From Streptomyces sp. H39-S7 (lineage in GTDB: Bacteria > Actinomycetota > Actinomycetes > Streptomycetales > Streptomycetaceae), in the NCBI RefSeq assembly GCF_027158205.1, contig NZ_JAPVLU010000012.1, positions 121,496 to 185,495 of the forward strand: a DNA stretch of 64,000 bases, in the 5' to 3' direction. Below are positions 8,247 through 15,645 of the stretch, one piece after another (within the stretch, counting starts at the first letter, position 1; the number at the start of each line of letters is the position of its first letter). Below the pieces are notes generated by a model that saw only the letters and a program-made list of their open reading frames with translations, ran no database searches and was not told the origin of the DNA. Position numbers and translations under genes: made by a program.

Positions 8247-9176
8247 TCAGCGCCGGGTGACCGCCGCGCGCGCCGGGACGGGAGCCGCGGCGGGTGGTGG
8301 GGCGGAGACCGCGCCAGCGGGTGGCACGGAGGCGGGGGCCGGCGGGTCCGCCGGCGCCGGCATCCGCGGCTCCGAGGCCCAGCGCCGCAGGCGGGCCACC
8401 CGCTCGGCGGCCTCCTCCAGCCGGCCGGGCGAGAGGTCCCCGTCGGCCACCGCGCGAGCCGCCGCGGTGTGGATCGCCTCGTGGACCCCCGCACCGCACG
8501 CCGGGCCGAGCCGGACCAGGTCGACTCCGGCGATCCAGGCCAGCACGGCCGCGCCCGGCACGCCCCAGCCGTTGACGATCGACGGCGCGTCGAGGGCGTC
8601 GCTGACCACCACCCCGCCGTAGCCGAGGTCTCCGCGCAGCACCCCCGTCACGGCCCGGCCGCTGAGGGTGGCCGGCAGGCCTTCGCCGCCCGGCGCCGGC
8701 GTCCGTCCGGCGGTGATCGCCCGGACGCCGGCGGCGGCCCCCTCGGCGAACGGCCGCAGCGGGCCCCCGCCGGTGAAGGGGCCGAGGGCCGCGGCGACCC
8801 CGTGCGACTGCAGGTCGGTGACGAAGGTCCGGGTCTCGTCGGCGCGCAGCCCTGGCCGGACGCCGAGGTGCAGGTTGGTTCCCAGCGCCACCAGTTCGGC
8901 GGCCGCGGAGCTGCCGCTGCCACCGCTCCCGTAATCGTTTCCGTACCGGCCGCGCGAACCCGGATCCCCGCCGGGGCGGCCGGTGAGGCCGTCCGGAAGC
9001 CGCTCGTGCAGCGCGGCCGTGATCCGGCGGGAGGCGTCGGGTGTTCTCGCGCAGACGACCACTCCCGGCATTCCCCGGTCGAGCCCGAGGCGTATCCACT
9101 CCGGTGGCCGCTCGGTGCGGACGGAGGGGAGCAGGCAGGCGTCGACCAGTGCGGCGATGCGGTGCAGGGTGTTCAC
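8247..9176 (-). CDS. Degenerate GH3-like (NagZ-related) protein
   Basis: This 309-residue protein starts at GTG 9176, preceded by AAAGGGGGAC. The fold signals of a glycoside hydrolase family 3 barrel are visible: AELVALGTNLHLGVRPG (the usual GINxNFAPVxDV), FVTDLQSHGVAAALGPFTGGG (usual GLQxxGVxxxxKHFPGHG), LPATLSGRAVTGVLRGDLGYGGVVVSDAL. The nucleophile-type Asp193 remains. The KHFPGHG loop with its catalytic His is replaced by LGPFTGGG (131-138), and no DSH follows. It ends in an Ala/Pro-rich tail with no signal peptide. A pseudoenzyme or altered hydrolase is likely. Confidence 0.65.
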   Translation of the reverse strand: MNTLHRIAALVDACLLPSVRTERPPEWIRLGLDRGMPGVVVCARTPDASRRITAALHERLPDGLTGRPGGDPGSRGRYGNDYGSGGSGSSAAAELVALGTNLHLGVRPGLRADETRTFVTDLQSHGVAAALGPFTGGGPLRPFAEGAAAGVRAITAGRTPAPGGEGLPATLSGRAVTGVLRGDLGYGGVVVSDALDAPSIVNGWGVPGAAVLAWIAGVDLVRLGPACGAGVHEAIHTAAARAVADGDLSPGRLEEAAERVARLRRWASEPRMPAPADPPAPASVPPAGAVSAPPPAAAPVPARAAVTRR

Positions 9177-9255
9177 GTCGGCTGTCCCCCTTTGGCGCGC
9201 GGCGGCAGTGGGAGGGTATCCCGAGAGCGGCCTAATGGTACAGACCAATCGAGGA

Positions 9256-9324
9256 GCTGCCCGCCCACCGGGAACGGTCTCCCGGTCTTCCGGTGGACGG
9301 GCAGCCTTCCGGTCGATGGGCAGC
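9256..9324. repeat. Inverted and direct 19-bp repeats forming a possible terminator
   Basis: CTTCCGGTGGACGGGCAGC (9287-9305) is repeated directly at 9306-9324 with two changes. A near-complementary copy beginning GCTGCCCGCCCACCGG lies at 9256-9274, so it can form a long hairpin with the first unit. The array lies in the gap between the ssuD stop and the GH3-like start, both minus strand, where an ssu operon terminator is expected. Confidence 0.6.
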
Positions 9325-9342
9325 CGCGAACTACGCCGCCGC

Positions 9343-10551
9343 TCAACGCCCCCCGGCGAGCAGCAGCGGCGCGCCGCCCGGCGCGGACGCCGGACGGCCG
9401 TTGGCGGCCGGAACGCCCGCCAGCGGGGAGCCGGGGACGGTGTCGAGCAGACCGCGTGCCGCCAACTCGGGCGTCACGCCCTCGCCGAACCAGTACGCCT
9501 CCTCCAGGTGCGGATAGCCGGAGAGCACGAAGTGCTCGACGCCCAGGGCGTGGTACTCCTCGATCCGGTCCGCGACCTCGGAGTGGCTGCCCACCAGCGC
9601 CGTGCCCGCGCCACCGCGCACCAGACCCACCCCCGCCCACAGGTTGGGGGAGATCTCCAGCTTGTCGCGGGAGCCGCCGTGCAGGGCCAGCATCCGCTGC
9701 TGGCCCACCGACTCGCTCTTGCCGAGGGCCTGCTGGGCGGCGGCGACGGTGTCGTCGTCGAGGTCGTCCAGCAGCCGGTTCGCGGTCGCCCACGCGTCCT
9801 TCGAGGAGTCGCGCGAGATGACGTGCATCCGGATGCCGAACCGGACGGTGCGGCCCTCCGCCTCGGCGAGCCCGCGAATCCAGTCGATCTTCTGCTTGAC
9901 CTGCTCCGGCGGCTCCCCCCACGTCAGATAGACGTCCGCGTTGCGCGCCGCGACCGGTCCCGCGGCCGGCGACGAGCCGCCGAAGAAGATCGGCGGGCGC
10001 GGCTCGGGCGGCAGTGCCACCAGGCCGCCCTCCACCTGGTAGTGCTCGCCCTGGAAGTCGAAGGGCTTGCCCTCCCAGGCCCCGCGCACCACCGTCAGGA
10101 ACTCGTCGGTCCTGGCGTAGCGGTTGTCGTGGTCCAGGTGGTCGCCGAAGCGCTTCTGCTCGGTGGAGTCACCGCCGGTCACGACGTTGAGCATCAGCCG
10201 GCCGCGGGTGATGCGCTGGTAGGTGGCCGCCATCTGCGCCGCCAGTACCGGCGAGATGACGCCGGGCCGGAACGCCACCAGGAACTTCAGCCGGTCGGTG
10301 TGCTGGGACAGCGCGACCGTCGTCAGCCAGGCGTCCTCGCACCAGGTGCCGGTCGGCGTCAGTACGGCCTCGAAGCCCAGCTGGTCGGCCGCGCGGGCGA
10401 TCTGCGCCAGATAGTCGATGTCGGGCGCTCGGACGCCGCTGATCGGAGTGATCCGCGAGCGCTTGATGCCGCCGTCGGTGTAGGCGTGGCGGTCGACCAG
10501 GGTCCGGCCGTCCCCGCCCGTGGGCAGGAACCAGTGCAGGTGCACGGACAT
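9343..10551 (-). CDS. ssuD: FMNH2-dependent alkanesulfonate monooxygenase
   Basis: This 402-residue luciferase-like TIM-barrel flavoenzyme matches SsuD through most of its length. Characteristic segments are HWFLPTGGDGR, ITPISGVRAPDIDYLAQIARAADQLGFEAVLTPTGTWCEDAW, the RPGVISPVLAAQMAATYQRITRGRLMLNVVTGGD core and FVLSGYPHLEEAYWFGEGVTP. SsuD uses reduced FMN and oxygen to split alkanesulfonates into sulfite and an aldehyde. It needs a separate NAD(P)H:FMN reductase, which is not in this operon. The ATG overlaps the ssuA stop (TGATG). It is last in the ssuC-ssuB-ssuA-ssuD order. Confidence 0.93.
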   Translation of the reverse strand: MSVHLHWFLPTGGDGRTLVDRHAYTDGGIKRSRITPISGVRAPDIDYLAQIARAADQLGFEAVLTPTGTWCEDAWLTTVALSQHTDRLKFLVAFRPGVISPVLAAQMAATYQRITRGRLMLNVVTGGDSTEQKRFGDHLDHDNRYARTDEFLTVVRGAWEGKPFDFQGEHYQVEGGLVALPPEPRPPIFFGGSSPAAGPVAARNADVYLTWGEPPEQVKQKIDWIRGLAEAEGRTVRFGIRMHVISRDSSKDAWATANRLLDDLDDDTVAAAQQALGKSESVGQQRMLALHGGSRDKLEISPNLWAGVGLVRGGAGTALVGSHSEVADRIEEYHALGVEHFVLSGYPHLEEAYWFGEGVTPELAARGLLDTVPGSPLAGVPAANGRPASAPGGAPLLLAGGR

Positions 10552-11585
10552 CAGGAGGAGGCCTTTCCATAGGAGTGCGCCGGGGCGTTGGAGGCAGGCA
10601 GGTTGGCGTTGAAGCGCTTGTCGACGAAGTCCTTGAACGCGAAGTGGTTCGGGATGAGTTTCAGATCGGCGAAGGTGTCGGCGATCTTCTGCTCGGAGGC
10701 GATCGCGGCGTCGTCCACGGCGACCGCCACCCGGGTGCCGCTGCTGCGCTTCACCGCGTCCAGCGCGACCTCGTAGGGCAGTCCGGTCTCCTTCGACCAG
10801 ACCTTCGCCCACTCCTCGGGGTGGCCGTGCGCCCAGTCCTGCGCCCGGCGCAGCCGCGTGAGGTAGTCGCCGATCGCCTGGACCTTGTTCCTGTCCTTCA
10901 GGGCCCCGGGGGCGGCGACCTGGAAGCCAAGCCCGTTGACGACGCCCTCGCCGGTGGTCAGCACCCGGGCGCCCGCTTTGCGCAGGACCTGGGAGGTGTA
11001 CGGGTCCCAGATGGCCCAGGCGTCGACCCGGCCCCGGCTGAACGCCGCCAGCGCGTCGGCCGGCTGCAGGTAGCTGACCTTGACGTCGCTGAGTTTCAGG
11101 CCCGCCTTCGCGGGCGAGGCCACCAGCTGGAAGTGCGCGGAACTGCCCTGCGCGACCGCCACCGACCTGCCCTTGAGCTCGGCCACCGACTTCAGGTCCG
11201 AGTCCTTGGGCACCGCGATCACCTCACCGGCGGACGAGCCGTGCGAAGCACCCACCACCGTGATCTTCGAGTGGGCGCCGGCCGCGAAGACCGGCGGCGT
11301 GTTGCCGACCCCGCCGATGTCCACTGCCTTCGCGTTGACCGCTTCCAGCAACGGTGGCCCCGAGGTGAAGGTCGACCACTTGATTCTGTACGGGACACCG
11401 TCCAGTTGCCCGGCGGCCCGCAGGATCGCCTCGGAACCGCCTTTCTGGTCACCGACGTTGAGCGTGACGCCACTGAGGCCGCCCTTGTCCGACGAGCCCG
11501 AGGCGTCGTCGGCGGCGGACGACCCGCCGCAGGCGGTCAGCAGGAGGGCGAGCGGGAGCAGCAGAGCGGGGGCGAAGCGTCTCAT
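10551..11585 (-). CDS. ssuA: Aliphatic sulfonate ABC transporter substrate-binding lipoprotein
   Basis: This 344-residue protein has a lipoprotein signal (MRRFAPALLLPLALLLTAC, lipobox LTAC, Cys19). It belongs to the SsuA/nitrate-taurine binding fold: ALLEAVNAKAVDIGGVGNTPPVFAAGA, VAVAQGSSAHFQLV, and ALAAFSRGRVDAWAIWDPYTSQVL. An ATG three codons upstream at 11594 is also in frame, but the GGAA ribosome site is spaced better for 11585. It delivers sulfonates to the SsuC permease. Its stop overlaps the ssuD start by one base, so binding protein and monooxygenase are coupled. Confidence 0.92.
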   Translation of the reverse strand: MRRFAPALLLPLALLLTACGGSSAADDASGSSDKGGLSGVTLNVGDQKGGSEAILRAAGQLDGVPYRIKWSTFTSGPPLLEAVNAKAVDIGGVGNTPPVFAAGAHSKITVVGASHGSSAGEVIAVPKDSDLKSVAELKGRSVAVAQGSSAHFQLVASPAKAGLKLSDVKVSYLQPADALAAFSRGRVDAWAIWDPYTSQVLRKAGARVLTTGEGVVNGLGFQVAAPGALKDRNKVQAIGDYLTRLRRAQDWAHGHPEEWAKVWSKETGLPYEVALDAVKRSSGTRVAVAVDDAAIASEQKIADTFADLKLIPNHFAFKDFVDKRFNANLPASNAPAHSYGKASS

Positions 11586-11613
11586 GGTCGTCATTTCCGT
11601 TCTGGAGGGGTCG

Positions 11614-12411
11614 TCAGGCCGCTTGTGCGGACGGGTGAATGTCCACCCCGAGCTGGTCGAGCAGGCGCGAGCGCAGTTCGGCGAACCGGGGGTCGCCCGG
11701 ATCGCGGGGGCGCGGCAGCGCGACGGGGTTGTCGTGGGCGATCACGCCGTTCTCCATCACCAGCGCGCGGTCGGCGAGCAGCAGCGCCTCGTCCACGTCA
11801 TGGGTGACGAGCAGCACCGCGCACCCGCGCCGCTGCCACAATTCGCCGACCAGCCGCTGGGCGGTGATGCGAGTCAGCGCGTCCAGCGCGCCGAACGGCT
11901 CGTCGAGCAGCAGCAGATCCGGCTCCCGCACCAGCGCGCGGGCCAGTGAGGCGCGCTGGGCCTCACCGCCGGAGAGCGTCTTGGGCCAGGCACCGGACCG
12001 GTGGCCGAGCCCGACCTCCTCCAGCGCCTGCTCCGCGACCGCACGGCCGGGGTGGCCGGGCAGCCCGAGCAGGACGTTGCGCCACACCCGCTTCCACGGC
12101 ATCAGGCGCGGCGACTGGAAGGCGACCGCGCGCCGCCGCGGCACCAGCACCGAACCCTCGACCTCGCGGTCGAGGCCGGCCAGCACCCGCAGCAGCGTGC
12201 TCTTGCCGCAGCCGCTGCGCCCGAGCAGCGCGGTGAACTCGCCGGGCCTGATGTCGAGATCGAGCCGGTCGATCACGGCGCGCCCGTCGAAGGCGCGGGT
12301 CAGCCCCTCGACGTGGACCGCGGTCGCCGGACGGTCCGTCCTGCGGTCCTCCGGACGCTCCGTCCTGAGGTCCTTGGGGCGGGTCACTTGCCGGTGAAGG
12401 TCGGTCGCCAT
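11614..12411 (-). CDS. ssuB: Aliphatic sulfonate ABC transporter ATP-binding protein
   Basis: This 265-residue ATPase has Walker A LLGRSGCGKST, Q-loop AFQSPRLMPWKRVWRNVLLG (typical of the nitrate/sulfonate/taurine ABC family), signature LSGGEAQRASLARALV, Walker B LLLLDEPFGALD and H-loop THDVDEAL. About 30 residues of charged N-terminal extension (repeats of RTERPEDRRTDRP type) precede the domain. The start overlaps the 3' end of ssuC by 28 bp, indicating coupling. It energises SsuC-SsuA uptake. Confidence 0.92.
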   Translation of the reverse strand: MATDLHRQVTRPKDLRTERPEDRRTDRPATAVHVEGLTRAFDGRAVIDRLDLDIRPGEFTALLGRSGCGKSTLLRVLAGLDREVEGSVLVPRRRAVAFQSPRLMPWKRVWRNVLLGLPGHPGRAVAEQALEEVGLGHRSGAWPKTLSGGEAQRASLARALVREPDLLLLDEPFGALDALTRITAQRLVGELWQRRGCAVLLVTHDVDEALLLADRALVMENGVIAHDNPVALPRPRDPGDPRFAELRSRLLDQLGVDIHPSAQAA

Positions 12412-13244
12412 TGCAGCAGCAGCCTTTCGAGAGTGCGGACGACGATGTCGGCGGTCAGGCCGAGGAAGGCGTAGACGACGAGGCAGACCACGATCACGTC
12501 GGTCCTGAAGAACTCGCGGGCCTGGTTCATGACGAAGCCGATGCCGTCGTCCGCGTTGATCTGCTCGCTGAACACCAGCGCGAGCCAGGCGGTCGCCAGC
12601 GAGTAGCGCAGCCCGGTCATCGCGCCCGGCAGCGCGCCGGGCAGGACGACATGCCGCACGAGGCCCCAGCGGGACAGCCCGAGCGAGGTGCCGGCCTCGA
12701 TGAGCTGCTCGTCGACACCGCGGATGCCCGCGTAGACGTTCAGATAGAGGTGGAAGGCGACACCCAGCGAGATCAGCGCGATCTTGGGCGCCTCGCCGAT
12801 GCCGAGCCAGATGATGAACAGCGGGATCAGGCCGACCCAGGGCACGGTGCGCAGCATCTGCACGCTCGCGTCGACGAGGTCCTCGCCGAGCCGGGAGAGC
12901 CCGGAGACCAGGGCGAGCGCGGTGCCCACCACCACGCCGAACAGCAGTCCCAGCGCGACGCGTTGGAGCGAGACCAGCATCGCCGACGGCAGCGTCCCGT
13001 CCGCGATCAGCTCCTTCCCGGCCCGTGCGATGGTGCCGGGGGAGGCGAGGATGTCGGGCTCCAGGACCCCGGTGGCGCTCAGCACCTGCCACAGGGCCAG
13101 AAGGAGCAGCGGCCCCGCGGTGCGGCGCAGCCAGCGGGGCACATGGCGGCGCCGGGAGGCTGCCGAGACGATCGGCTCCAACTCGAGGACGGTGCCCTGG
13201 TCGGAGATTACGGATATGTCCGGTGGTGATGCGGTGCTGGGCAT
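12384..13244 (-). CDS. ssuC: Aliphatic sulfonate ABC transporter permease
   Basis: This 286-residue membrane protein has about six helices and the binding-protein-dependent EAA-like loop (IEAGTSLGLSRWGLVRHVVLPGALPGAMTGLRYSL). Start ATG 13244 has GGAG eight bases upstream; an in-frame ATG at 13277 lacks a site. It is the first structural gene of the ssu operon. A 134-nt leader separates it from the stop of the Cys-ended leader peptide. That leader contains a small hairpin, GATCCC/GGGATC (13307-13321), that could act in attenuation. Confidence 0.92.
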   Translation of the reverse strand: MPSTASPPDISVISDQGTVLELEPIVSAASRRRHVPRWLRRTAGPLLLLALWQVLSATGVLEPDILASPGTIARAGKELIADGTLPSAMLVSLQRVALGLLFGVVVGTALALVSGLSRLGEDLVDASVQMLRTVPWVGLIPLFIIWLGIGEAPKIALISLGVAFHLYLNVYAGIRGVDEQLIEAGTSLGLSRWGLVRHVVLPGALPGAMTGLRYSLATAWLALVFSEQINADDGIGFVMNQAREFFRTDVIVVCLVVYAFLGLTADIVVRTLERLLLQWRPTFTGK

Positions 13245-13378
13245 GGCGGCTCCACGGCGGAAGGCAGACGGAGGCACGCCTCGGCGCGCAGGCTCCCGAC
13301 GGAACGGATCCCTGAGGGATCAGCCCGGGAGCGCGCTGAAGAGCGAGGCGAAGAGAAGGACGAACGAGTGAGAAGGCG

Positions 13379-13462
13379 TCAGCAGCCGCGAGGACACGCG
13401 GCGGAGGCCACCCGCAGCAGGTCGATGTGACCGCGCGTGGTGAGCAGAACGGGACGCAACAT
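13379..13462 (-). CDS. Cys-terminated leader peptide upstream of the ssu operon
   Basis: A 27-codon ORF starts at ATG (complement of 13460-13462) and ends TGA (13379-13381). The peptide begins MLRPVLLTTRGHIDLLR and continues VASAACPRGC, so its last five residues include two Cys. Short ORFs of this TRxHxDLLRxxSAxC type are known upstream of sulfur-metabolism genes in Streptomyces and are annotated as putative leader peptides. The likely logic is ribosome stalling at Cys codons when cysteine is scarce, altering downstream RNA folding. It appears leaderless: a good promoter ends 8 nt before the ATG. It has no separate ribosome site. Confidence 0.8.
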   Translation of the reverse strand: MLRPVLLTTRGHIDLLRVASAACPRGC

Positions 13463-13470
13463 GCGGGAGA

Positions 13471-13499
13471 ACCTAGCGAGCCGTCCCGAGCCCGGTCAA
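13471..13499 (-). promoter_or_regulatory. Promoter of the ssu leader/operon
   Basis: On the minus strand TTGACC (complement of 13494-13499), 17 nt, CTAGGT (complement of 13471-13476). The -35 to leader ATG distance is 37 nt, so transcription should begin at or very near the leader start codon. The same geometry occurs at the second leader near 53.1 kb. Confidence 0.65.
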
Positions 13500-13565
13500 T
13501 GTCGTCTCGCCACCCGGACGGGCATCTCAAACGCGGATCCGGTGACGTTGCGCGACCATGGAGCC

Positions 13566-13988
13566 ATGGCCGACGTGTTCACCACCCGCACCCTCGACAT
13601 CCCGACCGGCTCCCGCGAGACGGTCCACGACCTCACCGCGGCGTGCGCCGCCTTCCTCGACGAGGCCGCCCACGGCCGCGACGGGCTGCTCAACGTCTTC
13701 GTCCCGCACGCCACCGCGGGCATCGCCGTCATGGAGACCGGCGCCGGCAGCGACGACGACCTCCTGGCCGCGCTGCACGACCTGCTGCCCGCCGACGACC
13801 GCTGGCGCCACCGCCACGGCACCCCCGGCCACGGCCGCGACCACGTCCTCCCCGCCCTGGTCCCTCCACACGCCACCCTCCCGGTCATCGCCGGCCGCCT
13901 GGAACTGGGCACCTGGCAGTCCGTGGTCCTGGTGGACACGAACGTGGACAACCCCCGGCGCCAGGTGCGGCTGTCGTTCCTGGGGTGA
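13566..13988 (+). CDS. YjbQ family protein (UPF0047)
   Basis: This 140-residue protein belongs to the secondary thiamine-phosphate synthase-like YjbQ family, a small trimeric fold whose E. coli member has weak thiamine phosphate synthase activity in vivo. Marks are LLNVFVPHATAGIAVMETGAGSDDDLLAALHDLLP, the RHGTPGHGRDHVLPAL loop (usual GHxxAHL) and GTWQSVVLVDTNVDNPRRQVRLSF. ATG 13566 is used, since earlier in-frame codons precede non-conserved sequence. It is divergent from the ssu leader. Physiological role is uncertain. Confidence 0.85.
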   Translation: MADVFTTRTLDIPTGSRETVHDLTAACAAFLDEAAHGRDGLLNVFVPHATAGIAVMETGAGSDDDLLAALHDLLPADDRWRHRHGTPGHGRDHVLPALVPPHATLPVIAGRLELGTWQSVVLVDTNVDNPRRQVRLSFLG

Positions 13989-14066
13989 TCGGGGCGTCCG
14001 CGCGGGTTCGACGGAGGGGCTGCCTGGCTTGGGGGACCCATAAGGCGGGCTTATGGGGTCATAGGT

Positions 14067-14110
14067 CTAACCCGGCTACTGGGTTAGGTTTGCCTTAGTT
14101 TAGGCTTCCC
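14067..14110 (+). promoter_or_regulatory. Inverted repeat and possible iron box upstream of fprA-type gene
   Basis: CTAACCC (14067-14073) and GGGTTAG (14081-14087) form a perfect 7-bp inverted repeat with a 7-nt spacer. It overlaps TTAGGTTTGCCTTAGTTTA (14084-14102), which matches roughly 13 of 19 positions of the DtxR/IdeR/DmdR iron-box consensus. This AT-richer patch lies 40-80 bp before the ferredoxin reductase start. Iron control is an inference. Confidence 0.5.
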
Positions 14111-14148
14111 GGCGAGTCCGCGTGTCAGCGCTCGAAGGGAAATTGATC

Positions 14149-15513
14149 ATGCTTCGCCCTGTGCGGGTAGCAATAGTCGGAGCCGGCCCCGCCGGGATCT
14201 ATGCCGCCGACGCGCTGCTGAAATCCCCGGTTGCCGTCACGCCCGGTGTCTCCATCGACCTGTTCGAGCGGATGCCGGCGCCGTTCGGCCTGATCCGTTA
14301 CGGCGTCGCCCCCGACCACCCGCGGATCAAGGGCATCGTCACGGCCCTGCACCAGGTCCTCGACAAGCCGCAGGTGCGGCTCTTCGGCAACGTGGACTAC
14401 CCCAACGACATCAGCCTCGACGATCTGCGCACGTTCTACGACGCGGTGATCTTCTCCACGGGGGCGACCGCCGACCGGGCGCTCGACATCCCCGGCAGCG
14501 ACCTCGCCGGATCGTACGGCGCGGCGGACTTCGTCTCCTGGTACGACGGGCACCCGGACGTGCCGCGGACGTGGCCGCTCGACGCGGAGAAGGTGGCCGT
14601 CCTCGGTGTCGGCAACGTCGCCCTCGACGTGGCGCGCGTCCTCGCCAAGACCGCGGACGAGCTGCTGCCGACCGAGATCCCGCCGAACGTGCACGAGGGA
14701 CTGCGGGCCAACAAGGCGCTGGAGGTCCATGTCTTCGGCCGCCGCGGTCCCGCGCAGGCGAAGTTCAGTCCGATGGAGCTGCGGGAGCTGGACCACTCCC
14801 CGAACATCGAGGTCATCGTCGACCCCGAGGACATCGACTACGACGACGGCTCGATCGCGACCCGGCGCGGCAACAAGCAGGCCGACATGGTGGCCAAGAC
14901 GCTGGAGAACTGGGCCATCCGCGACGTCGGTGACCGCCCGCACAAGCTGTTCCTGCACTTCTTCGAGTCGCCCGCCGAGATCCTCGGCGAGGACGGCCAG
15001 GTGGTCGGGTTGCGCACCGAGCGCACCGCCCTCGACGGCACCGGCAACGTCAAGGGCACCGGCACCTTCAAGGACTGGGACGTCAGCGCGGTCTACCGCG
15101 CGGTGGGGTACCTCTCCGACGAGCTGCCCAAGCTGCCCTGGGACGTCCGGTCGGGCACGGTCCCGGACGAGGGCGGACGGGTGATCGAGGAGACCGGCGA
15201 GCACCTGCGGTCGACCTACGTCACCGGGTGGATCCGGCGCGGCCCCGTGGGGCTGATCGGCCACACCAAGGGCGACGCCAACGAAACGGTCGCCAGCCTG
15301 CTGGACGACCACGCGAACGGCCGTCTCCACACCCCCGCTGCGCCCGCCCCGGAGGACGTGGAGGCGTTCCTCGGCGAGCGGAACGTCCGCTTCACCACCT
15401 GGGAGGGCTGGCACCGGCTGGACGCCGCCGAGAAGGCGCTGGGCGAACCGCAGGGGCGTGAGCGCGTGAAGATCGTCGAGCGCGAGGACATGCTGGACGC
15501 CAGCGGCGCGTAG
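14149..15513 (+). CDS. fprA: Ferredoxin/adrenodoxin-type NADP+ reductase (FprA-like)
   Basis: This 454-residue flavoprotein is homologous to mycobacterial FprA and mitochondrial adrenodoxin reductase. The FAD motif VAIVGAGPAGIYAADALL is at the N-terminus, followed by PFGLIRYGVAPDHPRIKGI. The NADPH motif VLGVGNVALDVARVLAK is near residue 155, VFGRRGPAQAKFSPMELREL near 205, and TGWIRRGPVGLIGHTKGDANETV near the C-terminus. It moves electrons between NADPH and ferredoxins, for example for P450s. The ATG at 14149 has AAGGGA 9 nt upstream. A possible iron box precedes it and a strong terminator follows. A paralogue lies at 29.3-30.7 kb. Confidence 0.92.
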   Translation: MLRPVRVAIVGAGPAGIYAADALLKSPVAVTPGVSIDLFERMPAPFGLIRYGVAPDHPRIKGIVTALHQVLDKPQVRLFGNVDYPNDISLDDLRTFYDAVIFSTGATADRALDIPGSDLAGSYGAADFVSWYDGHPDVPRTWPLDAEKVAVLGVGNVALDVARVLAKTADELLPTEIPPNVHEGLRANKALEVHVFGRRGPAQAKFSPMELRELDHSPNIEVIVDPEDIDYDDGSIATRRGNKQADMVAKTLENWAIRDVGDRPHKLFLHFFESPAEILGEDGQVVGLRTERTALDGTGNVKGTGTFKDWDVSAVYRAVGYLSDELPKLPWDVRSGTVPDEGGRVIEETGEHLRSTYVTGWIRRGPVGLIGHTKGDANETVASLLDDHANGRLHTPAAPAPEDVEAFLGERNVRFTTWEGWHRLDAAEKALGEPQGRERVKIVEREDMLDASGA

Positions 15514-15529
15514 TCCCCACCGGCACGAC

Positions 15530-15559
15530 GAACGGCCCGGGCTCCTGCCCGGGCCGTTC
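15530..15559 (+). terminator. Hairpin terminator after fprA-type gene
   Basis: GAACGGCCCGGGC (15530-15542) pairs perfectly over 13 bp with GCCCGGGCCGTTC (15547-15559) around a TCCT tetraloop, 17 bp after the stop codon. Confidence 0.8.
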
Positions 15560-15645
15560 CCGTGCGGGCGACGGCGGGCCGGGATGGCGGGAATCGTCAT
15601 AACCCTGTCCTTGCCGCCATCCGCCCCGCGGACGACGATGACCGG

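Noticed and set aside
13427..14098. Alternative plus-strand frames over the YjbQ gene
   Set aside because: The frame starting at 13566 carries the YjbQ motifs. The others are Arg/Pro-rich shadows.
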